From Thermotogae bacterium (GTDB lineage: Bacteria > Thermotogota > Thermotogae > Petrotogales > Petrotogaceae), in the NCBI GenBank assembly GCA_024233675.1, contig JACKPH010000001.1, positions 434,001-498,000 of the forward strand: a stretch of DNA of 64,000 nucleotides. The letters are read 5' to 3'. Both the position numbers and the translations under genes were made by a program. The notes under the pieces were generated by a model. The model saw only the letters and a program-made list of their open reading frames with translations, was not told the origin of the DNA and did not search any database. This document shows, one piece after another, positions 17,582 through 24,694 of this stretch; the first letter of the stretch is position 1; every line of letters starts with the position of its first letter.

Positions 17582-18400
17582 TTGAAAATCGGAATTTATC
17601 AGATGAATGTAATGAAAAACAAAAAAGATACTTTAGAAAAACTAAAAAATTTTTTTGATCAATCTTTTGAAGAAGAAACAGATTTTATACTTCTTCCTGA
17701 AATGTTTAACTGTCCTTACGATAACACCTATTTCAGAGAATATTCAGAAAATGAAAAAAACGGGGAAACATTAAAACTTCTTTCCGAACTTTCGGCAAAA
17801 TATAAAACCTATATAATAGGAGGATCTGTTCCTGAAAATGACTGCGGAAAAATATACAACACATCATTTGTATTTGACAGAAACGGAAAAATTATAGCAA
17901 AACACAGAAAAATACATCTATTCGATATAAATATACCCGAAATAAGATTTATGGAATCTGATGTACTATCACCAGGAAACAATATAACAATATTTGATAC
18001 CGAATTCGGAAAATTCGGAGTTATTATATGCTATGATATACGCTTCCCGGAACTTTCAAGAATAATGGCACTTGAAGGGGTTAAAGGTATATTTGTTCCT
18101 GCCGCATTCAACACGGTAACCGGTCCGGCTCACTGGGATATTCTTTTCAGAAGCAGGGCAATAGACAATCAGATATTTATGTTCGGAGCTTCTCCCGCAC
18201 GTGATGAAAATTTCTCCTATAATGCCTACGGTCACTCTCTTATTGTAAATCCATGGGGAAAAATAATAGCCGAATTCGATAAAAAAGAACAATTCGGATT
18301 TTTTGATATAAATTTAGACGAAATTAATTTTTACAGAGAAAAAATGCCTTATTACAATCACAGAAGAACGGATATTTATAATATAAAAAGAACCATTTAA
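17582..18400 (+). CDS. Carbon-nitrogen hydrolase of the nitrilase superfamily, omega-amidase (Nit2)-like
   Basis: 272 residues starting at a TTG preceded by GGGGTGAT; the longer frame overlaps the tRNA terminator and has no ribosome binding site. The nitrilase catalytic triad is visible: Glu in FILLPEMFN, Lys in KHRKIHLFD and Cys in GVIICYDIRFPEL. The R-F-P-E-L context and the length match omega-amidase and Nit-type amidases, which hydrolyse alpha-keto glutaramate or damaged glutathione. Expected in the cytoplasm. It is followed by a lipoprotein gene 26 bases later. Substrate not certain. Confidence 0.87.
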   Translation: MKIGIYQMNVMKNKKDTLEKLKNFFDQSFEEETDFILLPEMFNCPYDNTYFREYSENEKNGETLKLLSELSAKYKTYIIGGSVPENDCGKIYNTSFVFDRNGKIIAKHRKIHLFDINIPEIRFMESDVLSPGNNITIFDTEFGKFGVIICYDIRFPELSRIMALEGVKGIFVPAAFNTVTGPAHWDILFRSRAIDNQIFMFGASPARDENFSYNAYGHSLIVNPWGKIIAEFDKKEQFGFFDINLDEINFYREKMPYYNHRRTDIYNIKRTI

Positions 18401-18426
18401 AAAAATTCAGATTACGGAGGCTTCCT

Positions 18427-18990
18427 ATGAAAAAAACTTTTTATCTTTTGTCGGTTATTATTTTATTTTCATTTCTGCTTATTTCATGCAGCGGACTTTT
18501 TAATAAAGCTCCGATACTTAAACACATAGGTAATAAAAGTATTCAGAAAAACACCAGACTGGAATTTAGTGTTTATGCAGAAGATGCTGAAAACGACGTA
18601 TTAAATTATTATGCCGATAATTTACCTTCAGGTGCATATTTTTCAGATAAAACTTTTTCCTGGACACCAAATTCAACAGGAGTTTATTATGTTACATTCA
18701 GGGTTTCTGACGATAAATCAGAAACATCGGAAACAATTTCTATTACAGTTGATTCAGCTCCTTTATTTATATATTACGAAAACGAAAAAAATATTGCCGT
18801 GAATAAAACTTTAAACTTTACGCTAACCGCAACTGATAACGATAATGATAATCTGACATACAGTGCGGAAAATCTTCCGGAGGGAGCTGTTTTTAAAGAC
18901 GGAACTTTTACATGGACACCATCTTCTGCCGGAGAGTTTGTTGTCACGTTTAAAGTATCAGACGGTACTTTTGAAGCTAAAAAAATATAA
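18427..18990 (+). CDS. Lipoprotein with two Ig-like (He_PIG) domains; N-terminal part of a frameshifted gene
   Basis: 187 residues. A lipoprotein signal ends in the lipobox LISC (Cys near residue 21), so the product is lipid-anchored. Two copies of a cadherin/Ig-like repeat follow (NKSIQKNTRLEFSVYAEDAE and NIAVNKTLNFTLTATDNDND, each ending FSWTP or FTWTP plus a 'VTFRVSD/VTFKVSD' strand). The frame stops at 18990, right after a run of seven A (18979-18985). In the -1 frame the sequence continues as coding into the leucine-rich repeat part. The two parts together would make a 483-residue surface protein. Confidence 0.85.
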   Translation: MKKTFYLLSVIILFSFLLISCSGLFNKAPILKHIGNKSIQKNTRLEFSVYAEDAENDVLNYYADNLPSGAYFSDKTFSWTPNSTGVYYVTFRVSDDKSETSETISITVDSAPLFIYYENEKNIAVNKTLNFTLTATDNDNDNLTYSAENLPEGAVFKDGTFTWTPSSAGEFVVTFKVSDGTFEAKKI

Positions 18991-19877
18991 AAATAATAGT
19001 ACATGATACTGTAATTATTTTTAATGATGCTATTCTTGAAAATTATATAAGAGGAATATTGCAAAAACCCATAGAAGATATATATCCTTCTGATGTTTCA
19101 AATATAACAGGACTAAGCTTTACAGGAACATCATCAAAAATTTCTGATATTACAGGTTTATCTTATTTTAAAAAATTAATATCTTTAAATTTTAGAAATA
19201 ACCGTATTACAGATGTTTCTTCTTTAAGTACTTTAACAGGTTTAACTTTTTTAGATCTGTCCGGAAATACTTTATCCGACATTTCCCCGTTAAAAAGTTT
19301 AACAAATCTGAACACATTAAATCTGCAACAGAATGCTATAACGGATATTTCATCATTAAACGGTTTAACAAATCTGAACACATTAAATCTATCCCAGAAC
19401 AGTATTTCAGATATATCGGCGCTACAGAATTTAAAAAATATTAAAAATTTAAATTTAAGCTATAACAAAACCATAGAAAATATATCATACTTAAAAGATC
19501 TGACTGAAATCACAACTCTCAATCTTACTGATAATAAAATCTCAGATATATCATATTTAAAAAATCTTATAAACCTTACGACACTGGATATTTCACGTAA
19601 TAATATAAGTGATATATCTTATTTGAAGCCTCTTATAAAAATGGAAAAATTATTTGCTTACAGCAATAACATATCTGATATTTCATCTCTTGAATACTTA
19701 CAAAATCTAAAAAATATATCAATAAACGACAATAAAATATCCGATATTTCGGCACTTGTAAAAAATACAGGTTTAGGAAGTTCAACAACGTTACTTTTAG
19801 GACGAAATATCAATTTAGGAATGGATAGTCCTGATGTACAAACATTACTAAAAAGAGGAGTTCATATTTATTTTTAA
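18981..19877 (+). CDS. Internalin-like leucine-rich repeat region; C-terminal part of the frameshifted lipoprotein gene
   Basis: About 298 codons open in the -1 frame relative to the upstream lipoprotein. A nominal TTG start exists at 19059 without a good ribosome binding site. The helical cap of the LRR domain (FNDAILENYIRGILQKP) begins upstream of that TTG, which shows the coding sequence really joins the upstream part. About eleven 22-residue repeats of the internalin/SDS22 type follow (consensus LxxLxxLNLxxNxIxDIS). Such domains bind protein or glycan partners at the cell surface. Two repeats share an identical 28-bp stretch (19297-19324 and 19363-19390). Confidence 0.8.
   Translation, partial: KNIKIIVHDTVIIFNDAILENYIRGILQKPIEDIYPSDVSNITGLSFTGTSSKISDITGLSYFKKLISLNFRNNRITDVSSLSTLTGLTFLDLSGNTLSDISPLKSLTNLNTLNLQQNAITDISSLNGLTNLNTLNLSQNSISDISALQNLKNIKNLNLSYNKTIENISYLKDLTEITTLNLTDNKISDISYLKNLINLTTLDISRNNISDISYLKPLIKMEKLFAYSNNISDISSLEYLQNLKNISINDNKISDISALVKNTGLGSSTTLLLGRNINLGMDSPDVQTLLKRGVHIYF
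19297..19390 (+). repeat. 28-bp direct repeat within the LRR region
   Basis: Identical 28-bp copies at 19297-19324 and 19363-19390, 66 bp (exactly three 22-bp or 22 codons) apart, encode consecutive LRR units with TNLNTLNL. This points to a recent in-frame expansion of the repeat. Confidence 0.85.
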
Positions 19878-19886
19878 TCTTATAAA

Positions 19887-19921
19887 AAAACGGATTTTTA
19901 CTCATAGTAAAAATCCGTTTT
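19887..19921. terminator. Bidirectional terminator between the LRR gene and niaR
   Basis: 16-bp perfect stem (AAAACGGATTTTTACT and complement) with loop CAT. T-tracts flank it on both sides. The stem contains the niaR stop codon. Confidence 0.9.
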
Positions 19922-20399
19922 CTTTTAATTTACTGACTATATTATTAAACTCTTCTTCGGTTTCGGTTTCTATTTTGTGCAAATGTATTCCGTAATTAAG
20001 ATAAGAAAGAGGTTTTGTATTTTTTATTTTTTCACAGAATATTTCAATATCAACTTCATTTTCTATATCCAGACTTGCATTTATTTCTCCGTAAACAGGA
20101 TGTTCAACCGTTATATCTATTACGGATCCGCCGCCGGAAATTATTATTTCAAGTTCTTTCTTTATATCTCTTTCATTATGTTTAACTGCAACTGTTTTTA
20201 TAATTTTATTTTTACTTCTTATATAATATCCACGTGAATTTGAACGTATTTCAGTTCCTGAAGCTTTCATAAGAGCTATATCCTTAACTATAACCTGACG
20301 CGTAACATTGAGCATATCTGATAAATATGCCCCTGATACAGGTTTTATATTTTTTTCAAGGATTTTAAGTATTTTTTCCTGTCTTGATGAAAGATTCAA
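19902..20399 (-). CDS. niaR: Niacin-responsive transcriptional repressor NiaR (HTH + 3H domain)
   Basis: 165 residues. An N-terminal winged helix (about 1-60; RQEKILKILEKNIKPVSGAYLSDMLNVTRQVIVKDIALMK) is followed by a 3H ligand-binding domain with conserved histidines in VKHNERD, VEHPVYGEI and GIHLHKIE. NiaR proteins bind nicotinic acid and repress niacin uptake or NAD genes. The start is TTG, immediately after the niaP stop, with GGAGG 8 bases upstream inside niaP. Co-transcription with niaP and the palindrome upstream of niaP support the assignment. Confidence 0.9.
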   Translation of the reverse strand: MNLSSRQEKILKILEKNIKPVSGAYLSDMLNVTRQVIVKDIALMKASGTEIRSNSRGYYIRSKNKIIKTVAVKHNERDIKKELEIIISGGGSVIDITVEHPVYGEINASLDIENEVDIEIFCEKIKNTKPLSYLNYGIHLHKIETETEEEFNNIVSKLKENGFLL

Positions 20400-21668
20400 T
20401 TAGTTTACCTCCGTACCTCTTGTTTCCGGTAAAAATATATAGTTAAGTATTCCCACAATTATAAACATTGCTGAAATTCCTATAAGTCCTGTAAATATAC
20501 TTCCTTTTTCAAGAAAATATGATGTGTAAAAAGGAGCTGTAAATCCCGCTATTCTTGTTACCGCACTTGATGAACCGTTTGCTGTTCCTCTGAATTTTGT
20601 AGGATAAAGTTCAGGTGTATACGCATAAGTTATTCCCCATGCTCCCATACAGAATATCGAAACAACAAGACTTAAAATAAGAACAGCTGTATTGTTTGAT
20701 GCATAAGCAAAAAGCAGTGATGATATTCCTGTACCTGTCATAAATATTAAAACACTTATTCTTCTTCCGGCTTTTTCAACGAAATGAGCAGCAAGATAAT
20801 AACCGGGAAGCTGTGCAAGATACATATAAAAAGTATACCAGTCTGTTTTTACAAAATCAATACCTTTGCTGTAAAGTATGCTTTTTATCCACATAAAAAT
20901 TCCGTAATATCCGAAAGACATAACAAACCAGAGAAGCCATAGCATTATGGTTTTTACAATGTATTCCTTTTTTAATATATTTAATAATGTAAACTTTTTT
21001 GTCTGTGGAATTTCAACTTTTTCGGGATAAAATCCGAAATATTTTTTAAACTTTTCATTTTTTCCTTTTACAATTAAATATTTAGGTGATTCAGGAAGAA
21101 ATGCAATTATAAACATTATTACAATACCTATTGCCATAAAATAAAAATCATATCTCCATCCGTATTTTCTTCCGGCAATAAGATGAACGAGAGCAATATA
21201 AATACTTCCGAAAGCCCAGCTTGATTCAAGAAGAACAAGATATTTTCCTCTTATCGAACTGCTTAAAAATTCTGTAAGATATGTATTAAGAGCCGGAAGA
21301 AGCCCGCCGAATCCAAAACCTGAAATTATTCTGAATGTAATAAAAGTAAATTCCGAGCCGGATATTCCTGTGAGTATTGTAAACAGTGTCGCTATAAACA
21401 TAAAAAATAAAGATGTTTTTTTCCTTCCTATATAGTCTGATATTATTCCTGCAAAAAGAGCACCTATAAACATTCCTAAAAATCCCGAAGAGCTAAGTGC
21501 TGCTGAAAATCCGCTGCTTACATTCCATTCTTTCATAACTATAGGCTGCACGAAAGGAAGAATCATAACTCCTGCCGCAACATAACCCCATCCCAGAGAC
21601 ATTACAGCAAGTAATAATTTCTGAGTCTTTTTTTCGACTGCTTTTTCAACCGCTTTCTCAAGTGTCAT
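20400..21668 (-). CDS. niaP: Niacin transporter NiaP (major facilitator superfamily)
   Basis: 422 residues with about 12 membrane helices. MFS signatures: GIISDYIGRKKTSLF between helices 2 and 3 and EKAGRRISVLIF in the second half, ending LPETRGTE as in the sugar-porter-like subfamily that includes NiaP. The substrate call rests on the adjacent niaR, which shares its transcript. An AGGAGG precedes the ATG. A 17-bp palindrome lies 19 bases upstream of the start codon. Confidence 0.87.
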   Translation of the reverse strand: MTLEKAVEKAVEKKTQKLLLAVMSLGWGYVAAGVMILPFVQPIVMKEWNVSSGFSAALSSSGFLGMFIGALFAGIISDYIGRKKTSLFFMFIATLFTILTGISGSEFTFITFRIISGFGFGGLLPALNTYLTEFLSSSIRGKYLVLLESSWAFGSIYIALVHLIAGRKYGWRYDFYFMAIGIVIMFIIAFLPESPKYLIVKGKNEKFKKYFGFYPEKVEIPQTKKFTLLNILKKEYIVKTIMLWLLWFVMSFGYYGIFMWIKSILYSKGIDFVKTDWYTFYMYLAQLPGYYLAAHFVEKAGRRISVLIFMTGTGISSLLFAYASNNTAVLILSLVVSIFCMGAWGITYAYTPELYPTKFRGTANGSSSAVTRIAGFTAPFYTSYFLEKGSIFTGLIGISAMFIIVGILNYIFLPETRGTEVN

Positions 21669-21686
21669 AGTTAATACCTCCTTATT

Positions 21687-21703
21687 GTATATACAGTATA
21701 TAC
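21687..21703. promoter_or_regulatory. Palindromic probable NiaR operator upstream of niaP
   Basis: GTATATACAGTATATAC: 7-bp perfect arms (GTATATA / TATATAC) around CAG, 19 bases before the niaP ATG. On the minus strand it includes TATACT, a possible -10, so binding would block transcription. Assignment to NiaR is by position. Confidence 0.6.
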
Positions 21704-21756
21704 TATGACTGTTTTTTTTTTATAAATTATTTAAAAATATATATTACGCTAATATT

Positions 21757-21792
21757 AAAATAATAAGATGCCTTACGGCATCTTATTATTTT
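21757..21792 (-). terminator. Terminator of the chemoreceptor gene 21786-23804
   Basis: 16-bp stem AAAATAATAAGATGCC / GGCATCTTATTATTTT with loop TTAC; the stem includes the stop codon of the chemoreceptor gene. Confidence 0.85.
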
Positions 21793-23804
21793 TTTGTTTT
21801 AAAAAACTGTATTTTTTCGTTTAATCCTTCGGAAAGGGCGGAAAGTTCCTCTGAATTTCCGGATATATTCTGAGACATTTCCGAATAATTGTTCATAGTT
21901 TTATTTATTTCTATTACTTTAACAGTTACATCATCAGTTCTTGAGGCACTCGCTTCTATAGAAGAGGTTATTTCTTCTATAGCCGCACTCTGCTGCTGTG
22001 AAACACTTGCAAGTGATTCTATTTTATCATTTACATTCTGTATTTTACTTATTATTACATCAAATTCGCCGTTTATTTTTTCTGAATCTTTTGCTATTTT
22101 TTCTATCATTTTCATATTTTCAACTGAAGAATTATTGGCATTTTTTGATTCTGTTTTTATTTCGTTTAATATATTTGCTATGTTTACTGTTGCATTTTTA
22201 CTTTCCTCTGCGAGTTTTCTTATTTCATCTGCAACAACAGCAAATCCTTTTCCGGCTTCTCCCGCACGGGCTGCTTCTATTGCGGCGTTAAGTGCAAGAA
22301 GATTTGTCTGTTCTGTTATTGTATCAAGAGTTTCAAGTATTTTTCCTACATTTTCGGATTTGAAAAACAGTGAATTTACTATATCAGAAACTTTTTTTGA
22401 TGTTTCATAATTTACTTTTATAGAATCAACTATATTGTTCAGATTATTTTTTCCGTTAGTTGCCGAATCATTTACATCGTTTACAAAAGCCGCTATATTC
22501 TGTGACTGCTTTGCAACCTCTTCAGAGCTGACTGATATTTCATCTGATGATCTTTTTAATTCATCTATTGCTATAGCTGTAAGTTTAAGATTTTCGGTAA
22601 CACTGTCAAAATTACCAGCGAGTTCCTCAGAAGATGCAGAACATTCCTCTGAAAGTGATGAAAGACTGTAAGAAGAATAATTAACCTGTTTACATGTTTC
22701 TTTTATTTCTTCCATAATTTCATTTAATTTTTCAGTTGTATCTTTAAGACTGCCGTTCATAATTCCTATTTCATCATTTCTGGAAATATTAAACTCTGTA
22801 TCAAGATTACCTTTTCCGAGCTTAGCTATAAGGTCTGATAGTTTTTTAATAGGCTTTACTGTTTTATCCAGAATAAAATACATTATAACAAGAACAACTG
22901 CAAGAAGTATTATAAAATAAACAATTATAATTTTTATAAGATTATTAACTCTGCTGAAAAGATCTTTATTTGAAGCTGTTATTCCTACCCCGAAACTGCT
23001 GTAATCAGAATATGCATAAGCAACCATAGCTTTTGTTTTATCAGGCATAATTACTTCTCCTATGCCGTCTTTTCCCGATAAAAGATCTTTGGCTATATTG
23101 TTTAATCCTTCGTAACCATAGTCTTCATCAGCTGTTTTAACATTTACTGTGTTTACGGCTTCCGGATTTTTATGTGCAATGACATTACCAGTAAAATCTG
23201 CAAGCCATCCGTATCCGTATCCGTTTATGTTAAGATCGGAAACAAAATCCTGTAAATATTTCAAAGGAACAGTAGCGCCCAGAAGACCTATTCCGTCATC
23301 AGTCTGTATTTTTACAGCAACTACAGTTATAAGTTCATCGGTAGATTTTGAAAAAACAGCCTCCGATATATAAAATTCCTTTCCTTCTTTAATTATTGCT
23401 TTATAATAACTTCTGTCAGTTATTGATGAAGTTATACCGGATGATGTATATGTTTTTCCGTTTTTATCGCTTATAAGAAGCATTTCAAAATATTTTGATG
23501 ATTCTTCATCTTCTTTAAGTGTTTTATATAAAAGTTCAGTGTCATCAAATGATTTATAAACAGGATTTTCCGAAACAGAAGTTAAAAGATCTGTTTTTCC
23601 CTCAAACCAGTAATCAATGACTTTTGTTTTTGAATCAACAATTTCCGATGCATCAGATTCTATTATTTCTCTGGTAGCAGCAGAAGAACTGTATAAACTA
23701 AGACTTGTGAGCACAGAAATAGAAAAAATAAAAAGCAGGCCTACCAAAACAATAAGTTTAAATTTTAACGATCTGAATTTAATTATAAAAACCACCCCCT
23801 GCAT
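21786..23804 (-). CDS. Methyl-accepting chemotaxis protein with dCache-type sensor
   Basis: Up to 672 residues. Membrane helices at about 14-36 and 290-312 enclose a two-lobed Cache sensor (RSYYKAI, IGLLGATVPLKYL). HAMP (about 313-365) leads to a cytoplasmic hairpin whose tip is EQTNLLALNAAIEAARAGEAGKGFAVVADEIRKLAE in outline, the CheA/CheW contact site. The start is uncertain. The only ATG in frame (23804) has no ribosome binding site. An AGGGGGTGG lies inside its codons 2-5 and would fit an AUU start at 23783, giving MIKFRSLKFKL. Signals chemoeffectors to the flagellar or pilus motor via CheA. Confidence 0.9.
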   Translation of the reverse strand: MQGVVFIIKFRSLKFKLIVLVGLLFIFSISVLTSLSLYSSSAATREIIESDASEIVDSKTKVIDYWFEGKTDLLTSVSENPVYKSFDDTELLYKTLKEDEESSKYFEMLLISDKNGKTYTSSGITSSITDRSYYKAIIKEGKEFYISEAVFSKSTDELITVVAVKIQTDDGIGLLGATVPLKYLQDFVSDLNINGYGYGWLADFTGNVIAHKNPEAVNTVNVKTADEDYGYEGLNNIAKDLLSGKDGIGEVIMPDKTKAMVAYAYSDYSSFGVGITASNKDLFSRVNNLIKIIIVYFIILLAVVLVIMYFILDKTVKPIKKLSDLIAKLGKGNLDTEFNISRNDEIGIMNGSLKDTTEKLNEIMEEIKETCKQVNYSSYSLSSLSEECSASSEELAGNFDSVTENLKLTAIAIDELKRSSDEISVSSEEVAKQSQNIAAFVNDVNDSATNGKNNLNNIVDSIKVNYETSKKVSDIVNSLFFKSENVGKILETLDTITEQTNLLALNAAIEAARAGEAGKGFAVVADEIRKLAEESKNATVNIANILNEIKTESKNANNSSVENMKMIEKIAKDSEKINGEFDVIISKIQNVNDKIESLASVSQQQSAAIEEITSSIEASASRTDDVTVKVIEINKTMNNYSEMSQNISGNSEELSALSEGLNEKIQFFKTKK

Positions 23805-24050
23805 TTAAAAATAATTTTCACAATGTAAATAAAATATAACAAATTAAAATTAATTTAAATGTTTTAATATATTTCTTTTATGTAAAAAAATTGTACAAAT
23901 AACTTATTTAATATATCAAATATAAATATATTTGTTAATTTTTTATATTATAAATTATTATATATTTATCAAATTACGTAAATGAATTAATTTGTTTTTT
24001 TTATTAATTTATTATTATTTTACTGAAACGAAATAATTTTAACAGATAAA
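23805..24050. other. AT-rich intergenic region
   Basis: About 245 bases of nearly pure A and T between the PC4-like gene terminator and the chemoreceptor start. It must carry the chemoreceptor promoter, but many TATAAT-like strings are present and I cannot single one out. No ORF or RNA gene seen. Confidence 0.5.
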
Positions 24051-24082
24051 AAAACGCCTGAAATAAGCATTTCAGGCGTTTT
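24051..24082 (-). terminator. Terminator of the PC4-like gene
   Basis: 14-bp stem AAAACGCCTGAAAT / ATTTCAGGCGTTTT with loop AAGC, 2 bases after the stop codon at 24085. Confidence 0.9.
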
Positions 24083-24084
24083 GA

Positions 24085-24306
24085 CTAAATATCAAGTTTG
24101 TTTAATATATCTCTTAACGTTGCGGCTTCTTCAAAAGATAATGTTATTCCTTTTCCCATTTTTTCACCATCCGGTGACCATTCCCTTATATCTATTTTTG
24201 CAGGTCTGTCATTCCATTTTATACTTTTAACCTCTTTTGTCCAGCCTTTCGCTGACTGAGAGAGCACACCGTAATTATCTACAATTTCATACTTTATCTC
24301 TGACAC
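24085..24306 (-). CDS. PC4/YdbC-family single-stranded-DNA-binding protein
   Basis: 73 residues starting at GTG with AGGAGGGG upstream. The sequence fits the bacterial YdbC branch of the PC4 transcription coactivator fold: KYEIVDNYGVLS, the strand WNDRPAKIDIREWSPDGEKMGKGITLS and a C-terminal helix EEAATLRDILNKL. PC4-like proteins bind single-stranded DNA as dimers. It is a single-gene unit with its own terminator. Confidence 0.85.
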   Translation of the reverse strand: MSEIKYEIVDNYGVLSQSAKGWTKEVKSIKWNDRPAKIDIREWSPDGEKMGKGITLSFEEAATLRDILNKLDI

Positions 24307-24486
24307 ATTAACCCCTCCTTATTTTATACATAAGTATATAAATATTTTATCATTTTTGATTTATTTATGCAAACAGAATAAGTTATTTTTTTATTGTTTA
24401 TAAGTTTTTTATTTTACATTTGTTTTTTTATACATAATTTTTTTTTACTAATATGATTAAATTATTTTAATTTAACCTAAAATAAA

Positions 24487-24512
24487 AAAATACCCTTATT
24501 TCCGGGTATTTT
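24487..24512 (-). terminator. Hairpin terminator after the putative short ORF
   Basis: 9-bp stem AAAATACCC / GGGTATTTT with an 8-base loop; T-tract on the minus-strand side. Confidence 0.6.
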
Positions 24513-24554
24513 AAAATTAATAATATAAGCAATTGTGTAAGGGATAAAGTAATT

Positions 24555-24614
24555 TTATTTTTTTTTATTTCTTTTTTTAAATAGTTTTTCTCCTTCCGAA
24601 AGAATTATTATCAT
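24555..24614 (-). CDS. Putative 19-residue basic peptide
   Basis: ATG preceded by AAAGGAGTGATGAA (7-base spacing) and followed by 19 sense codons ending FKKRNKKK then TAA. A TATAAT lies 33 bases upstream of the ATG and a terminator hairpin 43 bases downstream of the stop, so promoter, ORF and terminator make a transcript of about 150 nt. It may be a real small protein, a leader, or a small RNA with an incidental ORF. No homology recognised. Confidence 0.3.
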   Translation of the reverse strand: MIIILSEGEKLFKKRNKKK

Positions 24615-24694
24615 TTCATCACTCCTTTGTTAATATTTTCGTTTTTATTATACCGGTAAATGATGAAATGAATTTTAATTATTTTTGAGAATTA

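Larger units (their letters stand above)
24307..24694. other. 388-base intergenic region with a possible short transcript
   Basis: Contains, on the minus strand, a TATAAT (24647-24652), a 19-codon ORF with good ribosome binding site (24555-24614) and a hairpin terminator (24487-24512). An inverted pair TCATTTCATC (24611-24620) / GATGAAATGA (24662-24671) brackets the promoter and start. The remainder is AT-rich and featureless. Confidence 0.5.

Noticed and set aside
18988..18990. Treating the Ig-like lipoprotein as complete at this stop
   Set aside because: The following -1 frame encodes the LRR cap without its own start, so the gene is better read as one interrupted unit.
21889..22410. 173-codon plus-strand frame
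   Set aside because: Antisense shadow of the conserved chemoreceptor signalling domain; the same shadow recurs opposite the other chemoreceptors.
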